Origin: Mycobacterium seoulense
Lineage (GTDB): Bacteria; Actinomycetota; Actinomycetes; Mycobacteriales; Mycobacteriaceae
Direction of reading: 5' to 3'
Assembly: GCF_010731595.1 (NCBI RefSeq)
Contig: NZ_AP022582.1
Span: forward strand, 4,836,001-4,900,000
Length of the DNA: 64,000 nucleotides
In this document: positions 30,626 through 40,758 of the stretch, in pieces
Numbering within the stretch: the stretch's first letter is position 1
Layout of the letters: each line of letters starts with the position of its first letter
Notes under the pieces: generated by a model
Databases searched by the model: none
What the model was told of the DNA's origin: nothing
What the model saw: only the letters and a program-made list of their open reading frames with translations
Translations under genes and position numbers: made by a program

Positions 30626-31638
30626 ATGCCGACAGACCATGGGTCGTTGGCCGTCATCGGCGGCGGCGTCATCGGGCTTGCGGTGGCGCGCCGCGCGGCG
30701 CGGGCCGGTTGGTCGGTGCGGGTGCATCGCACCGCCGACAAGGGCGCGTCCTGGGTCGCCGGCGGCATGCTGGCCCCGCACAGCGAAGGCTGGCCCGGCG
30801 AGGAACGGCTGCTGCAACTGGGCCTGGAGTCGCTGCGGCTGTGGCGGGAGGGTGGCTTCCTCGACGGGCTGCCGCCCGAGGTGGTCACCGCCCGGGAGTC
30901 GCTGGTGGTGGCCGTCGACCGCGCCGACGTGGCGGACCTGCACACCGTCGCCGATTGGTTGTCGGCGCAGGGGCATCCGGTGATCTGGGAGTCCGCCGCC
31001 CGGGAGCTGGAACCGCTGCTGGCGCAAGGCATCCGGCACGGCTTTCGTGCGCCCACCGAGCTGGCGGTGGACAACCGCGCGGTGCTGGACGCGCTGTCCG
31101 CGGAATGCGAGCGACTCGGGGTGAGCTGGGCGCCGCCCGCGCACGACCTGTCCGCGGTCGACGGCGACGCGGTGGTGATCGCCAACGGCATCGACGCCCC
31201 CGCGCTGTGGCCGGGCCTGCCGGTGCGTCCGGTCAAGGGTGAGGTGCTGCGCCTGCGCTGGCGGCGGGGCTGTATGCCGGTGCCGCAGCGCGTCATTCGC
31301 GCCCGCGTGCACGGGCGCCAGGTGTACCTGGTTCCCCGCAGGGACGGGGTGGTCGTCGGGGCCACCCAGTATGAGCACGGGCGCGACACGGCCCCGGTGG
31401 TCTCGGGGGTGCGCGACCTGCTCGACGACGCCTGTGCCGTGTTGCCCGCTCTGGGCGAGTACGAGCTGGCCGAGTGCGCCGCCGGGCTGCGCCCGATGAC
31501 ACCGGACAACCTGCCGCTGGTGCAACGCCTGGACGAGCGAACCCTGGTCGCCGGCGGTCACGGCCGATCGGGGTTTCTGCTGGCGCCGTGGACCGCGGAG
31601 CAGATCCTGTCCGAGCTGGCCCCGGTCGGAGCCCGGTC

Positions 31639-31642
<4 letters not shown>
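30626..31642 (+). CDS. thiO: Glycine oxidase ThiO
   Basis: FAD enzyme that oxidises glycine to dehydroglycine (iminoacetate) for thiazole synthesis. 338 residues of the DAO fold: LAVIGGGVIGLAVARRAARAGWSVRVH dinucleotide motif, GASWVAGGMLAPHSEGWPGE, and the C-terminal GLRPMTPDNLPLVQRL...GHGRSGFLLAPWTAE substrate/FAD region. It is preceded by the TPP riboswitch and overlaps thiS by 4 nt. Confidence 0.96.
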
Positions 31643-33339
<1,697 letters not shown>

Positions 33340-33342
33340 CGG

Positions 33343-33864
33343 TCAGCCGTTCGTGCGCCACCACTGGTAGAGGGCGTTGACGTCCGAGTTGGACGCGGTG
33401 AGGTGGCCCAGCACATTCTTGGCGTCGGTGGTCCAGGTCAACACCGCGTAGTTCTTGTAGGTGCCGCAGGCGATCTGCCCGCCCGTCTGGCCGTTCTGCT
33501 TCCAGGTTCCCGGCGACTGCCCGGCGTCGCCGCACGCGGCCAGGGACACGTCCTTGATGGTGGAGCTGAACGCGGAAGCCAGATTCGTGCCGTTGGAGAA
33601 CAGGGCGTATACGCCGGAGCCCGGCCCGCTGGGGTCGGGGCTCTGCCCGCACAGGAGTTCGGCGAGTTCGCCGGATTCGGTCAACTCCTGCGGCTTGCAG
33701 TTGTTGAGGCCGTAGCCCTTCGACAGGTTGGCGGCCAGGGTGTTCATATCGGCGGCGCTGCCGGTGTTGGGTTCGGCGATCGCCGGGCCGCTACCCGCGA
33801 GGCCCAAACTGCCGGTGAGGGCTGCGGCCGACACGGCTCGCAGTGCGGTGGTGAGATGTGACAT
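33343..33864 (-). CDS. Secreted protein, paralogue of the next gene
   Basis: 173 residues: Sec signal peptide (TALRAVSAAALTGSLGLAGSGPAIA), then a Cys-containing domain with LSKGYGLNNC, LLCGQSPDPSGPGSGVYALFSNG, CGDAGQSPGTW, GQIACGTYKNYAVLTWTTDAKNVLGHL and a final LYQWWRTNG. This domain style resembles the extracellular sensor tails of some mycobacterial Ser/Thr kinases, here without a kinase; that resemblance is from memory and tentative. AGGGAGT precedes ATG 33864. It converges on the SGNH gene with 3 nt between the stops. Confidence 0.8.
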   Translation of the reverse strand: MSHLTTALRAVSAAALTGSLGLAGSGPAIAEPNTGSAADMNTLAANLSKGYGLNNCKPQELTESGELAELLCGQSPDPSGPGSGVYALFSNGTNLASAFSSTIKDVSLAACGDAGQSPGTWKQNGQTGGQIACGTYKNYAVLTWTTDAKNVLGHLTASNSDVNALYQWWRTNG

Positions 33865-33925
33865 TTCCGTTGACTCCCTGCGGTTGTTGGTTGATACAGA
33901 AACCCCTTGCCCCCCAACTGGAACG

Positions 33926-34453
33926 TCAGCCGTTGGCCCGCCACCACTGGTAAAGCGCCGCGGCGTCGCTGTTGGATCCGCGGATGTAGCTCAAGATGTT
34001 CTTGGCCTCCGTGGTCCAGATGATCTCGGCGGCGTTCTGATACGTCCCACACGCCACCTGCCCGGCGTTGCCGCTGTTGCTGCCCTGGTGCCAGCTGGTG
34101 GGGGACTGGCCGCTGTCCCCGCAGGCGCCCAGCACGTCGTCTTTGATGCTGGCCTTGAATGAGCCGGCCAGGTTTTCGCCGTTGTTGAACAGGATGTACT
34201 TGGCCTGGACCGGACCGCTCGGGTCGGGGCTCTGCGCGCATGTCAGCGACGCCAATTCACCGACGGCGATGCTCTGCGCGGTGCAGTTGTTCAGCCCGTA
34301 GCCCTTCGACAGCGACGCCGCGAGCGTGTTGATGTCCGACGGGCTACCGGTATTGGCGGGATCCGCGGTTGCGGTGCCGGTGCCCGCTAAGGTGCAGCCG
34401 CCCACGAGCGCCGCGGCCGTGGCGGCCCGCAGCGCGTTGCTGAGGTGGGACAT
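33926..34453 (-). CDS. Secreted protein, paralogue of the preceding gene
   Basis: 175 residues with the same plan as its neighbour: signal peptide (NALRAATAAALVGGCTLAGTGTATA), LSKGYGLNNC, LTCAQSPDPSGPVQAKYILFNNG, ACGDSGQSPTSWHQG, GQVACGTYQNAAEIIWTTEAKNILSYI and YQWWRANG. The cysteines occupy the same places. About 60% of aligned residues look identical by eye. The pair lies 61 nt apart in the same direction, so it arose by tandem duplication. AGGAG lies before ATG 34453. Function is unknown. Confidence 0.8.
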   Translation of the reverse strand: MSHLSNALRAATAAALVGGCTLAGTGTATADPANTGSPSDINTLAASLSKGYGLNNCTAQSIAVGELASLTCAQSPDPSGPVQAKYILFNNGENLAGSFKASIKDDVLGACGDSGQSPTSWHQGSNSGNAGQVACGTYQNAAEIIWTTEAKNILSYIRGSNSDAAALYQWWRANG

Positions 34454-34845
34454 CCTGTGACTCCTAGGCGGTTGTCGGACCGGCGTCGCTCACTGGAGAA
34501 ACGCGCATCCGTTAAGTAGGGATCGTAGGGCTATGTCGTGACAAAGCAACACATTCCGTGGGAAATTGTCTGTCTGGGCATCCTTTTCGGTGCGGCCGCG
34601 CGACGGTGGTTAACCGGCCGTTTCGAAACGCGCTGACCGTCAATTCGTTTCGCGCGGCGGGTCGCGTTCGGCTGGGCGGTGGAGCTTGGCCGGCGGAGGA
34701 ACGGGGGCCGGACGCGAATGAGGCCGCCCCGGTGCCGCACGTCAGGGGGCGGGAGGGATTTTCAAATTGCTAGTGCCGCCGCGACTCTGGTCGGGTATGG
34801 TTAGCACCGCTTCACGCCAGCTAACTTCTCGGGACTGGAGAATCC
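34454..34845. other. 392-bp intergenic region between divergent secreted and CD225-domain genes
   Basis: It holds the presumed divergent promoters. On the minus side TACGAT/TACTTA-like boxes lie ~65 nt before ATG 34453. On the plus side no clear -10 was seen. A modestly AT-richer stretch (34505-34570) has no repeat, RNA gene or convincing ORF. Confidence 0.4.
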
Positions 34846-35181
34846 ATGACACAACCGCCGGCACCGCCCCCTCCGCCGCCTGGTTACCCGCCGCAGCAGC
34901 CCGCCGGGCAAGCACCCAACAACTACTTGGTGTGGTCCATCCTGGTTACCCTGTTCTGCTGTCTCCCGTTCGGGATCGTGGCGATCGTCAAGTCCAGCCA
35001 AGTCAACGGGCTTTGGGCGCAGGGCCGTTACGCCGAGGCGCAGGCATCAGCCGACAGCGCCAAGAAGTGGGTGATCTGGTCGGCGGTCATCGGCGTCGTC
35101 GTCGCCATCATCTACGGCATCTTGATGGCGGTCGGCGCGCTGAACACGAACACCAATGCGGCGCTTGCCGCGATGTTCTGA
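34846..35181 (+). CDS. CD225/dispanin-domain membrane protein
   Basis: 111 residues. A Pro-rich cytoplasmic N-terminus (PPAPPPPPPGYPPQQP) is followed by two membrane helices. The CD225/dispanin signature CCLPFGIVAIVKSSQVNGLWAQGRYAEAQASADSAKKW links helix 1 to helix 2. The family is widespread in actinobacteria next to DUF2752 genes, as here. Function is unknown; an association with membrane curvature or secretion is speculative. ATG 34846 follows GGAG. Confidence 0.9.
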   Translation: MTQPPAPPPPPPGYPPQQPAGQAPNNYLVWSILVTLFCCLPFGIVAIVKSSQVNGLWAQGRYAEAQASADSAKKWVIWSAVIGVVVAIIYGILMAVGALNTNTNAALAAMF

Positions 35182-35196
35182 GCCCGGTTCGCGACC

Positions 35197-35622
35197 ATGG
35201 TGACCCGCCAAGGGTCGGCGCACGTGAGTCTGGGCGCGCCACTGGTGGTGGCCGCTTCCGCGACGTTGATGTGCGCCGCCATCTGGGCGGGTGACCCGAC
35301 CACCCCCAACGGTCCGCTGCCGGTGTGTCCCACCAAGGCGCTGTTGGGGATCGACTGCCCGGGATGCGGCAGCCTGCGCATGCTGTACTCCCTGATGCAC
35401 GGCAATCTGATGGCGGCCGCCAGGTTCAACGCGTTGGGCCTGGCGGCCGTCGTGCTGTTGGCGTGGGCGTACCTTGCCTGGACCTATGGCCGGGTGGCGG
35501 GCAGACGGGTCCGCAGCTGGCAACACGGTCGCTGGGCCGCGGCCGTGACGCTCGGGCTGGTCGCGGTGTGGTTTGTGGTGCGCAACATCCCCTTTGCGCC
35601 GTTCAATGCGCTCTACGTCTGA
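35197..35622 (+). CDS. DUF2752 integral membrane protein
   Basis: 141 residues with three to four membrane helices and the DUF2752 signature CPTKALLGIDCPGCGSLRMLYSLMHGNLMAAARFNAL. It starts at ATG 35197, 15 nt after the CD225 gene, so the two are probably one unit. The CD225-DUF2752 pairing is common in actinobacteria. Biochemical role is unknown. Confidence 0.9.
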   Translation: MVTRQGSAHVSLGAPLVVAASATLMCAAIWAGDPTTPNGPLPVCPTKALLGIDCPGCGSLRMLYSLMHGNLMAAARFNALGLAAVVLLAWAYLAWTYGRVAGRRVRSWQHGRWAAAVTLGLVAVWFVVRNIPFAPFNALYV

Positions 35623-35675
35623 TACCGCCGTGTCCTGATCCCGGCCGCTCGCCGGGCGGTCTAACCTGGGGCGCG

Positions 35676-37169
35676 ATGGTGAACAAATGCATGACGATCC
35701 CGGCGGCGCTCGTCGTGGTCGCCGCGACCGCATTCTCGGCCGGCTGCTTCCATCGGTCCTCGCAACAAGCGGCCGGCAACCCCGACGCGGTCAAGTTCGC
35801 CGGCGCGCTGCACGACAAGGTCACCGCCGACGCGATGATGGCCCACCTGGCAAAGCTCCAGGACATTGCCAACGCCAACAACGGCACCCGGGCGGTGGGC
35901 ACCCCCGGTTACGAGGCCAGCGTCAACTATGTCGTGAACACGTTGCGCGGCAGTGGTTTCGATGTGCAGACCCCCGAATTCTCCGCGCGGGTGTTTCACG
36001 GCGACAAGCCGGAGGTGACCGTCGCGGGCAAGCCGGTGGAGGCGCAGGCGCTCGACTTCAGCCTCGGCACCCCGCCGGACGGGGTCAGTGGGCCGCTGCT
36101 GACCGTGCCCGCAGGCAACGGCCCCGGTTGCGCGGTCTCGGATTACGGCAATCTCCCCGCGCAGGGGGCCGTGGTCCTGGTGGACCGCGGCACCTGCCCC
36201 TTCGCCCAGAAGGAGGACGTCGCGGCGCAGCGCGGTGCGGTCGCGATGATCGTCGCCGACAACGTCGACGAGCAAAAGATGGGCGGCACGCTGGGGCCGG
36301 ACACGAACGTCAAGATCCCGGTGGTCGGCGTGACCAAGTCCGTCGGCGTGCAACTGCGCACCCAGCCGGGGCCGGCGACCATCAAGCTGAACGCGAGCGT
36401 GCAGAGCTTCAAGGCCCGCAACGTCGTCGCGCAGACCAAGACGGGGTCGACGGCCGACGTCGTCATGGCGGGCGCGCACCTGGACAGCGTGCCCGACGGT
36501 CCGGGCATCAACGACGACGGTTCGGGAGTGGCCGCGGTGCTGGAAACCGCGCTGCGACTGGGGAGTTCGCCGCAGGTGCGCAACGCGGTGCGGTTCGGAT
36601 TCTGGGGCGCCGAGGAACTGGGCCTGATCGGATCGCGCAACTACGTCGAGTCGCTGGACTTGACCGCGCTGAAAAGCATCGCGCTGTACCTCAATTTCGA
36701 CATGCTCGCGTCACCGAACCCCGGTTACTTCACCTATGACGGGGACCAATCGCTGCCGGCGGACGCGCGCGGCCAGCCGGTGGTGCCGGAGGGGTCGGCC
36801 GGCATCGAGCGCACTTTGGTCGCCTACCTGAAATCCGCCGGAAAGACCGCGCAGGACACGGCGTTTGACGGCCGGTCCGACTACGACGGATTCACCCTGG
36901 CGGGTGTCCCCGCCGGCGGCCTGTTCTCCGGTGCCGAGGGGAAGATGTCCGCGGATCAGGCGAAGCTGTGGGGCGGCGCGGCCGACCAGCCGTTCGACCC
37001 CAACTACCACCAGAAGACCGACACCCTCGATCGCATCGACCGGACCGCACTGGGCGTCAACGGCGGTGGGGTCGCCTACGCCGTGGGCCTCTACGCCCAG
37101 GACGTCGGCGGCCACAACGGGGTGCCGACGATCCAGGACCGCACGCGTCACGTGCTGACCAAGCCATGA
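35676..37169 (+). CDS. lpqL: LpqL-type lipoprotein aminopeptidase (M28)
   Basis: 497 residues. The lipobox FSAGC anchors it at the cell surface. A PA domain (CPFAQKEDVAAQRGAVAMIVADN, ~150-250) is inserted before the M28 zinc peptidase domain. All metal and catalytic positions are present: GAHLDS (H268), NDDGSG, GAEELGLIGS (catalytic Glu pair), NFDMLASPN and NYHQKTDT. It should release N-terminal amino acids from peptides outside the cytoplasmic membrane. ATG 35676. It overlaps the paralogue gene by 4 nt. Confidence 0.94.
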   Translation: MVNKCMTIPAALVVVAATAFSAGCFHRSSQQAAGNPDAVKFAGALHDKVTADAMMAHLAKLQDIANANNGTRAVGTPGYEASVNYVVNTLRGSGFDVQTPEFSARVFHGDKPEVTVAGKPVEAQALDFSLGTPPDGVSGPLLTVPAGNGPGCAVSDYGNLPAQGAVVLVDRGTCPFAQKEDVAAQRGAVAMIVADNVDEQKMGGTLGPDTNVKIPVVGVTKSVGVQLRTQPGPATIKLNASVQSFKARNVVAQTKTGSTADVVMAGAHLDSVPDGPGINDDGSGVAAVLETALRLGSSPQVRNAVRFGFWGAEELGLIGSRNYVESLDLTALKSIALYLNFDMLASPNPGYFTYDGDQSLPADARGQPVVPEGSAGIERTLVAYLKSAGKTAQDTAFDGRSDYDGFTLAGVPAGGLFSGAEGKMSADQAKLWGGAADQPFDPNYHQKTDTLDRIDRTALGVNGGGVAYAVGLYAQDVGGHNGVPTIQDRTRHVLTKP

Positions 37170-38638
37170 CCCGCCGCCTGGGCGCGACATTGCTGCTGGC
37201 GACCATGCTGCTGGCGGGTTGTTCGTCGGGGCGCCCGGGATCACCCGGTGCCGCACCGGATCTGGGTCACGGCCTGGCCGGCAAAGTGACCGCGGACCGG
37301 ATGCTGGCCCACCTGCGCGCACTGCAGAACATCGCGGACGCCAACAAGGGGAACAGGGCGGACGGCACCCCCGGCTACGACGCCAGCGTCGACTATGTCG
37401 CTAAAGCCTTGCGCGACAGGGGTTTCGATGTGGTGACACCGCAGTTCGACCGGCTGTATACCGTTTCGCCCGGCAGGCCGGCGATGACGATCGCCGGCCG
37501 CAGTTACCCGGTCGACCAGGCCTCGCTGCTGGTGCAGACACCGCCCGGCGGCCTGACCGGCCAGCCGGTCCGGCCCAGCCAACCCTCGGGTTGTGCGGCC
37601 GGTGACTATCCGCCGGCGCTGCCCAAGGGTTCGATCGCCATCGTCGACGACGCGCGTTGTTCGGTGGTCGACAAGCAGAACAGCGCGGTGGCCAAGGGGG
37701 CGGCCGCCCTGGTGGTGCTCAGCGCGCCGGCCGGCCAGGGCGCCCCGGCCACGTTGTTCAACCCCGGCTACTTCAAGCAGCTGACCGTGCCCGTCGCGGT
37801 TGCCAACCCCAACACCGCGACCGCGCTCGCCGGCGCGGGCGCGCCCATCCGCCTGGTGCTGGACGCCCGGAACGTCACGATCACCTCGCGAAATGTGCTG
37901 GCGCAGACCAAGACCGGTTCGCCGCACGAGGTGATCATGGTCGGCGCGCATCTCGACAGCCCGCGCGGCGGCCCGGGCATCAACGACGGTGGATCCGGGG
38001 TGGCCGCGGTGCTGGAAACGGCCCTGCAGCTGGGTCCGCTGGCGCCGGTGAACAGCGCGGTGCGGTTCGCGTTCTGGGGCGCCGACGAGGACGGGCTCAA
38101 CGGCGTCATGGACTACGTGTTCGGCATGAACAGCGATCAGCTCAACGACATCGCGTTGTACCTGAACTTCACCACGCTGGGTTCACCCAACGCCGGTTTC
38201 TTCACCGACGACGGCGATCAGTCCGGTCCGCCGGCGCCCGGGGTGACCTACGCCGACGTCCCCGACGGGTCGGCCGGCATCGAGCGCACCCTGGCCGGTT
38301 ACCTGAACCTGGCCGGAAAGCGGCCCGCGGACATGCCGCTGACCACCCGTTCCGATTACCACCCCTTCATGGTCGCGGGCGTGCCGTTCGGGGGCATGAC
38401 CGCCGGTGCCTCGCAGCTGAAGACCACGGTGCAGGCCCGGCTCTGGGGCGGGCAAGCGGGCGTCCCGTTCGACCCCAACTATCAGGGCCCCCGCGAAACC
38501 GTCGACACCATCAATCGGGACGCGTTGGCCATCATGGGTTCCGGCGTCGCATACGCGGTCGGCACTTACGCGCAGTCCGTCGGCGGCGTCAACGGCGTGC
38601 CGCCGCACGACAAGCGGCATCGCACCCGGGTGCCGTAA
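37166..38638 (+). CDS. LpqL paralogue lipoprotein with lost zinc ligands (likely pseudo-peptidase)
   Basis: 490 residues with lipobox LLAGC and the same PA-plus-M28 plan as LpqL; large parts align directly (GAHLDS, GINDGGSGVAAVLETAL, GSAGIERTLAGYLN, GVAYAVGTYAQ). Key residues have changed. The catalytic Glu of GAEELG is Asp (D307 in GADEDG). The metal Asp of NFDML is Thr (T336 in NFTTL). The metal His of NYHQKTD is Gln (Q440 in NYQGPRE). H262 and D274 remain. It likely folds but cannot hold two zinc ions. ATG 37166 overlaps the lpqL stop, so the two are co-translated. Confidence 0.88.
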   Translation: MTRRLGATLLLATMLLAGCSSGRPGSPGAAPDLGHGLAGKVTADRMLAHLRALQNIADANKGNRADGTPGYDASVDYVAKALRDRGFDVVTPQFDRLYTVSPGRPAMTIAGRSYPVDQASLLVQTPPGGLTGQPVRPSQPSGCAAGDYPPALPKGSIAIVDDARCSVVDKQNSAVAKGAAALVVLSAPAGQGAPATLFNPGYFKQLTVPVAVANPNTATALAGAGAPIRLVLDARNVTITSRNVLAQTKTGSPHEVIMVGAHLDSPRGGPGINDGGSGVAAVLETALQLGPLAPVNSAVRFAFWGADEDGLNGVMDYVFGMNSDQLNDIALYLNFTTLGSPNAGFFTDDGDQSGPPAPGVTYADVPDGSAGIERTLAGYLNLAGKRPADMPLTTRSDYHPFMVAGVPFGGMTAGASQLKTTVQARLWGGQAGVPFDPNYQGPRETVDTINRDALAIMGSGVAYAVGTYAQSVGGVNGVPPHDKRHRTRVP

Positions 38639-38682
38639 CCGCCGCCGGGGACTTGTCGGTGCCCCGCTCTATTCTCGAACCT

Positions 38683-40131
38683 ATGTTCGATAGCCGGCTG
38701 CATGAGTCCTGGGAGGCGCCGCCCTGTGCGCGGTCGCGGGCTCTGGTGGATCGAATGTGTGCGTCGTGGCGGTCAGAGGCCCAGGTGGTGGCGGATCGGC
38801 TGGATGCGGTGGGTGAGTTGTTCGAGCTGCGCCGCGCCCAACGCGGTGAGGAGGCCGATTGGGCGGTGGATACGTGGGCGGCTGTGGGGGCGGAGATCGC
38901 CGCGGCTTTTCGGGTGAGCCTGGCCATGGCAGGCAGCTTCATGCGGTATGCGCTGGCGATGCGTGAACGGCTGCCGCAAGTGGCGGCCGTATTTCGTGCG
39001 GGCGAGATCAGTTATCGGCTGTTTCAGACCATCGTGTACCGCACCGACTTGATCACCGACGCCGCGGTTCTGGCCGCGGTCGACGCCGAGCTGGCAGTGC
39101 GCGCGGCGCGGTGGCCCTCGATGACCCGGGGCCGGCTGGCCGGTGAGGTCGACAAGGTCGTGGCCAAGGTTGATGTGGATGCGGTGCGCCGTCGTCAGCG
39201 GTGTCAGACCGAGCGCGGCATCGGGATTGAGGATCTCCAGGGCGGCATTTCCGAGATCCACGGCAGCCTGTTCAGCCCGGATGCCCACGCGTTAGACCAG
39301 CGGTTGGACGCCTTGGCGGCCACGGTGTGTGACCATGACCCGCGCAGTCTCGAGCAGCGGCGCGCCGACGCGCTGGGCGCGCTGGCGGCCTCGGCGGATC
39401 GGCTGGGCTGCCGCTGCGGGCGCCCCGACTGTGCGGCCGGAACCCGGCCACCGGCAAGGGCGGTCGTCATCCACGTGATCGCTGAGTCGGCGAGCGTCCA
39501 GGGCCGCGGGGCGGCTCCGGCGACGGAGGTGGGCGCCGACGGGCTGATCCCCGCCGAGGTGATCTCCGAGTTGGTGCGCTCGGCCAGGCTGGTCCCCCTC
39601 AGCGTCCCCGCCCAGGCTGAACCCCAGTACACGCCGTCGGCCAAGCTGGCCGACTTCGTGCGCTGCCGGGATTTGTCCTGTCGGGCGCCCGGGTGTGACC
39701 GGCCGGCCCTCGACTGCGACATCGACCATACGATCCCCTACGCCGGGGGCGGACTGACGCATCCGTCGAACCTGAAATGCCTGTGCCGCCAACATCATTT
39801 GCTGAAGACCTTCTGGGGTTGGCACGATCAGCAACTGCCCGACGGCACCGTCATCTGGCGGCTGCCCGACGGGCACACCTACGTCACCACTGCCGGCAGC
39901 GCGCTGCTGTTCCCCACGCTGTGCGCGCCCACCGGCGACCTGCCCGCGCCCGCGACACCCGAGCGCTGCACCGAGCGCACCGCGGTGATGCCCCTGCGCA
40001 CCCGCACCCGCGCCCAGAACCGCGCCACCCGCATCACCGCCGAACGCCATCACAACCGCCGGGCCCGCTCGGCGACCCAAACCGCCCAAACCGGCCCCGC
40101 GCCACCGGACGACGAACCCCCGCCGTTCTAA
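38683..40131 (+). CDS. 13E12-type DUF222/HNH endonuclease-domain protein
   Basis: 482 residues. The N-terminal ~300 residues are a helical DUF222 region and the HNH domain follows at ~330-370: CRAPGCDRPALDCDIDHTIPYAGGG..HPSNLKCLCRQHHLLK, with H-N-H and zinc Cys residues intact. The C-terminal tail is basic and Pro/Arg-rich. These mycobacterial 13E12 repeat-family proteins occur in many scattered copies and are suspected nucleases. TATTCT seven bases before ATG 38683 suggests a leaderless promoter. The M. tuberculosis locus has no such gene here. Confidence 0.92.
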   Translation: MFDSRLHESWEAPPCARSRALVDRMCASWRSEAQVVADRLDAVGELFELRRAQRGEEADWAVDTWAAVGAEIAAAFRVSLAMAGSFMRYALAMRERLPQVAAVFRAGEISYRLFQTIVYRTDLITDAAVLAAVDAELAVRAARWPSMTRGRLAGEVDKVVAKVDVDAVRRRQRCQTERGIGIEDLQGGISEIHGSLFSPDAHALDQRLDALAATVCDHDPRSLEQRRADALGALAASADRLGCRCGRPDCAAGTRPPARAVVIHVIAESASVQGRGAAPATEVGADGLIPAEVISELVRSARLVPLSVPAQAEPQYTPSAKLADFVRCRDLSCRAPGCDRPALDCDIDHTIPYAGGGLTHPSNLKCLCRQHHLLKTFWGWHDQQLPDGTVIWRLPDGHTYVTTAGSALLFPTLCAPTGDLPAPATPERCTERTAVMPLRTRTRAQNRATRITAERHHNRRARSATQTAQTGPAPPDDEPPPF

Positions 40132-40213
40132 GGCCTGCGCGGTCCCAGCATCCGCCCTTTCTAGGGCCAATGGTCCCTACCCCCGGTGGGTATGCGTGTG
40201 AGATCGTTCGGGC

Positions 40214-40552
40214 ATGACGCAAACTCCTGAATCCGGCGTCGAGTATCGATACGGCGCGCACAGTCGGCTCGGTCAAGTGGCGGCGTGGGTGGTGATCGTC
40301 GCCGGTGTCGTGTTCGTCGTCGCGGTGATCTTCTTCGCGGGGCTTTTCCTGGGCTGGCATTCGGGCGACCACTACGGATGGCGCCACGGCTACGGCGGCG
40401 GCCACAGCGGCACGTGCCCGATGATGGAACCGGGCGGGATGATGGGGCCCGGCGGAATGATGGGCCCCGGTGGACTGGGTCCGGGTGGACTGGGTCCGGG
40501 CGGTCCGATGGGACCTCAGCAGACGCCCACGCCCACCGCGCCGCGCCCCTAG
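40214..40552 (+). CDS. Single-pass membrane protein with His/Met/Gly-rich tail
   Basis: 112 residues: a cytoplasmic N-terminus, one strong helix (WVVIVAGVVFVVAVIFFAGLFLG), then HSGDHYGWRHGYGGGHSGTCPMMEPGG and tandem MMGPGG and GLGPGG repeats (encoded by short direct repeats at about 40434-40506), ending in a Pro/Thr tail. The His/Met/Cys content suggests metal (copper?) binding or surface exposure, but no family was recognised. It starts at ATG 40214. Confidence 0.7.
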   Translation: MTQTPESGVEYRYGAHSRLGQVAAWVVIVAGVVFVVAVIFFAGLFLGWHSGDHYGWRHGYGGGHSGTCPMMEPGGMMGPGGMMGPGGLGPGGLGPGGPMGPQQTPTPTAPRP

Positions 40553-40710
40553 GTTCGCAGCGGTCAGGGCCCGGCGGAGTTCGCTGCCTCCGAGGTCAAA
40601 ACCTGCCCGGCGTTCCTCGTTCCCCAACGGGTGACCCGTGCGACCGTCGGCGGGGCGGGCGCGCAACCGGCGGGTCCATTCCGGCTGTCATAGTTAGCCA
40701 ACCGCTCTAG

Positions 40711-40716
40711 AATGAG
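40711..40716 (+). promoter_or_regulatory. Candidate lpqM promoter
   Basis: TAGAAT about 43 nt before the lpqM ATG is a good sigma-A -10 match. No clear -35 or other element was seen in the 206-nt gap. Confidence 0.35.
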
Positions 40717-40758
40717 ACCCTTTGGTGCTGCCCTGCACCCGGTCAGGATGAGGTTGGT

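Noticed and set aside
40434..40506. Short tandem repeats as a non-coding element
   Set aside because: They lie in frame inside the Met/Gly-rich protein gene and encode its MMGPGG/GLGPGG units.
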